This document shows positions 62,721 through 64,000 of a stretch of DNA of 64,000 bases, piece by piece (position 1 is the stretch's first letter; each line of letters starts with the position of its first letter). The translations under genes and the position numbers were made by a program. The notes beneath the pieces were generated by a model. The model made no database searches. It was not told where the DNA came from and was given only the letters and a program-made list of their open reading frames with translations. Origin of the DNA: Acidobacteriaceae bacterium (lineage in GTDB: Bacteria > Acidobacteriota > Terriglobia > Terriglobales > Acidobacteriaceae); NCBI GenBank assembly GCA_003139095.1, contig PLHW01000028.1, forward strand, positions 98,567 through 162,566. Reading direction: 5' to 3'.

Positions 62721-63542
62721 CTACGATTCTTCCAGCTTGCGAAACGTTGCGGTCAGGTCCTCTCCCGGATTTTTCTTTTCTTCGCCTTCGATCTCGAGCA
62801 GGAGCGGCGGAGTCTGTGGTGCGGTGCGCAAGAGTTCCATCGTCTCTTTCCAGTCGATGGAGCCTTTGCCGGGCCAGAGATGAGAATCCTTGTCTTTCTG
62901 ATTGTCATGAATATGCGTCGACGAGATGTGATTCTTGAGCGTCGCGAACGCCGAGGGTATTCCCTCCATCATGTGGGCATGCCCGCAGTCGAAGCAGACG
63001 CCGATATCGTCGAAGTGCATGGTGTGGATGAATTCCACCAGATGCTCGGGCGTCGAAAGCTCGTTGGGAATATTCTCGACCAGAATCCGCACGCCGAGCG
63101 GCTTGGCAAAGGCGCGCAAATGCTCGACGCAGGTCATTGCCGCTTCGAATTTCTTTTCGTCAAAGGCTTCGCCCGGGTTGCCAATATGCTGCACCAGGAA
63201 GCGAAAGGGAATGTACTCCGCGATTTCGAGCGCCCGCTTGATCTCGTCCATCGCATCCACGCGTGTGGCGCGATCGGTCGAGGCAATATTGACAGGCGGC
63301 GAACCCGTGCGTCCCCACTCGTAATCCGAATACAACGGAGCGTGCACCGAGTTAAGCGGCACGCCGGTGGAGCGAAACCACTCGGCGATTTCGCGCACAT
63401 GCTGCTTGCGGTTGGCGTAGTCGAAGTGCTGACGCGCGGCGAAGATCTCAATCGCATCGGCCCCGCTTCGGACCAACTCGTCGAGCAGGCCAGGGTGAAG
63501 ACGTTCCCGGACATAAATGTACGTCGAGACCGCTTTGAGCAT
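62721..63542 (-). CDS. Sugar phosphate isomerase/epimerase-like TIM-barrel protein
   Basis: 273 residues of the xylose isomerase-like/AP endonuclease 2 superfamily. Metal-ligand strings are visible: VHAPLYSDY, ILVENIPNE (Glu), GVCFDCGHAHMM (Asp and His), STHIHDNQKDKDSHLWPGKG (His/Asp) and LLLEIEGEE (Glu). Substrate not deducible. The start codon overlaps the stop of the upstream gamma-glutamyltransferase gene by one base, so they are co-transcribed. Confidence 0.88.
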   Translation of the reverse strand: MLKAVSTYIYVRERLHPGLLDELVRSGADAIEIFAARQHFDYANRKQHVREIAEWFRSTGVPLNSVHAPLYSDYEWGRTGSPPVNIASTDRATRVDAMDEIKRALEIAEYIPFRFLVQHIGNPGEAFDEKKFEAAMTCVEHLRAFAKPLGVRILVENIPNELSTPEHLVEFIHTMHFDDIGVCFDCGHAHMMEGIPSAFATLKNHISSTHIHDNQKDKDSHLWPGKGSIDWKETMELLRTAPQTPPLLLEIEGEEKKNPGEDLTATFRKLEES

Positions 63543-64000
63543 CAGTAACCCACCGCCTTCCCATTGTTACGGCCATCGCTCGCGCCGAGCCGCTCACCGG
63601 ACTTGGGATCGACCAAAATGCACTCGCCGTCTCCCCAGAAATGCTGGACGCGCAACTTGTGGCCCCTGGAGCGGAGAAGATTCATTGTATCGGGAGAGAC
63701 GCGGTCTTCCACATCAATTTCGTCGGGCAGCCATTGATGATGAAAGCGCGGGGCGTTGACGGCTTCCTGAATATCGAGGCCGAAATCGATCACGCCCATC
63801 AGAATATTGGCGACGGTCGTGATGATGGTCGGGCCTCCGGGCGAGCCGAGGACGAGGAAAAGCTTGCCATCTTTTAGAACGATCGTCGGCGTCATCGCGG
63901 AAAGCGGGCGCTTGTTGGGACCGATGGCATTCGCCGGACCTTGGATCAGTCCATAAGCGTTCGGCACGCCTTGCTTAGAGGCGAAGTCGTCCATCTCGTC
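63542..64000 (-). CDS. ggt: Gamma-glutamyltransferase, C-terminal part (5' end outside window)
   Basis: The frame is open to the window edge; 152 C-terminal residues are present. RPLSAMTPTIVLKDGKLFLV, GSPGGPTIITTVANILM and the terminal GASDGRNNGKAVGY match the small subunit of gamma-glutamyltranspeptidases, including the GSPGG substrate loop. The nucleophilic threonine lies upstream, outside the window. The enzyme cleaves glutathione and other gamma-glutamyl compounds, usually outside the cytoplasm. Confidence 0.93.
   Translation of the reverse strand, partial: DEMDDFASKQGVPNAYGLIQGPANAIGPNKRPLSAMTPTIVLKDGKLFLVLGSPGGPTIITTVANILMGVIDFGLDIQEAVNAPRFHHQWLPDEIDVEDRVSPDTMNLLRSRGHKLRVQHFWGDGECILVDPKSGERLGASDGRNNGKAVGY

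Overview
The window looks like a chromosomal segment of an Acidobacteriota bacterium, most likely Terriglobia-like. This is inference. The support is moderately high GC, an alternative complex III cluster joined to a caa3-type oxidase, three GloVer-repeat secreted proteins, many large secreted hydrolases and intergenic DNA full of short repeats. No rRNA, tRNA, CRISPR array or prophage module was recognised.

Layout. 1-10,809: respiratory cluster, actB(partial)-actC-actD-actE-actF-unknown membrane protein-SCO1-coxB-coxA-coxC-coxD, mostly with overlapping or abutting genes; this gives a quinol to cytochrome c to oxygen chain plus a copper chaperone. 10,900-18,700: CBS protein, giant FAD/Fe-S oxidoreductase, zeta-like kinase with a small partner, RMD1/DUF155 membrane protein. 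18,700-22,460: GloVer/Ig-like secreted protein followed by a beheaded S53 peptidase. 22,480-30,340: cold-shock gene, DUF503 gene and the classical replication-origin neighbourhood rpmH-rnpA-yidD-yidC-jag-dnaA-dnaN on the minus strand. 30,535-32,567: three genes that look like a DsbD split into parts (CcdA, TlpA-like, DsbD-alpha). 32,970-36,680: second GloVer gene, an IS110-family element whose transposase has an in-frame amber codon, and an AT-rich repeat field. 36,681-44,241: amidohydrolase, two-component pair, glmM-cdaR-cdaA (cyclic di-AMP and cell-wall precursor operon), xseA. 44,260-50,773: HigBA and FitAB/VapBC-type toxin-antitoxin loci, small membrane and acetyltransferase genes, a TPR pseudogene, lipid kinase-like gene, S9 peptidase and a 40-residue basic protein. 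50,957-59,113: ddl, two Gly/Asn-rich secreted proteins, a class C serine hydrolase and the third GloVer gene. 59,114-64,000: repeat field, arginase, GxxExxY gene, asnS, a TIM-barrel epimerase-like gene and the 3' end of a gamma-glutamyltransferase gene.

The most unusual signal lies between genes. Two families of periodic repeats recur, usually as inverted pairs. One has a strict 7-bp period with sequence that differs from locus to locus (10,903; 11,591; 25,105; 27,463; 29,344; 50,433). The other has a 9-bp period with consensus CTCTGCGNN (50,905; 60,760; 61,202; 62,590; 62,697). The 9-bp arrays bracket the GxxExxY gene in inverted orientation, a second inverted pair 1.4 kb away has no gene inside, and the gene's own C-terminus is encoded by the array. 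This resembles a gene-carrying mobile unit with a non-autonomous derivative and is the best candidate for an undescribed system here. The IS110-family element also has two related stem-loops upstream of its transposase that fit a bridge RNA.
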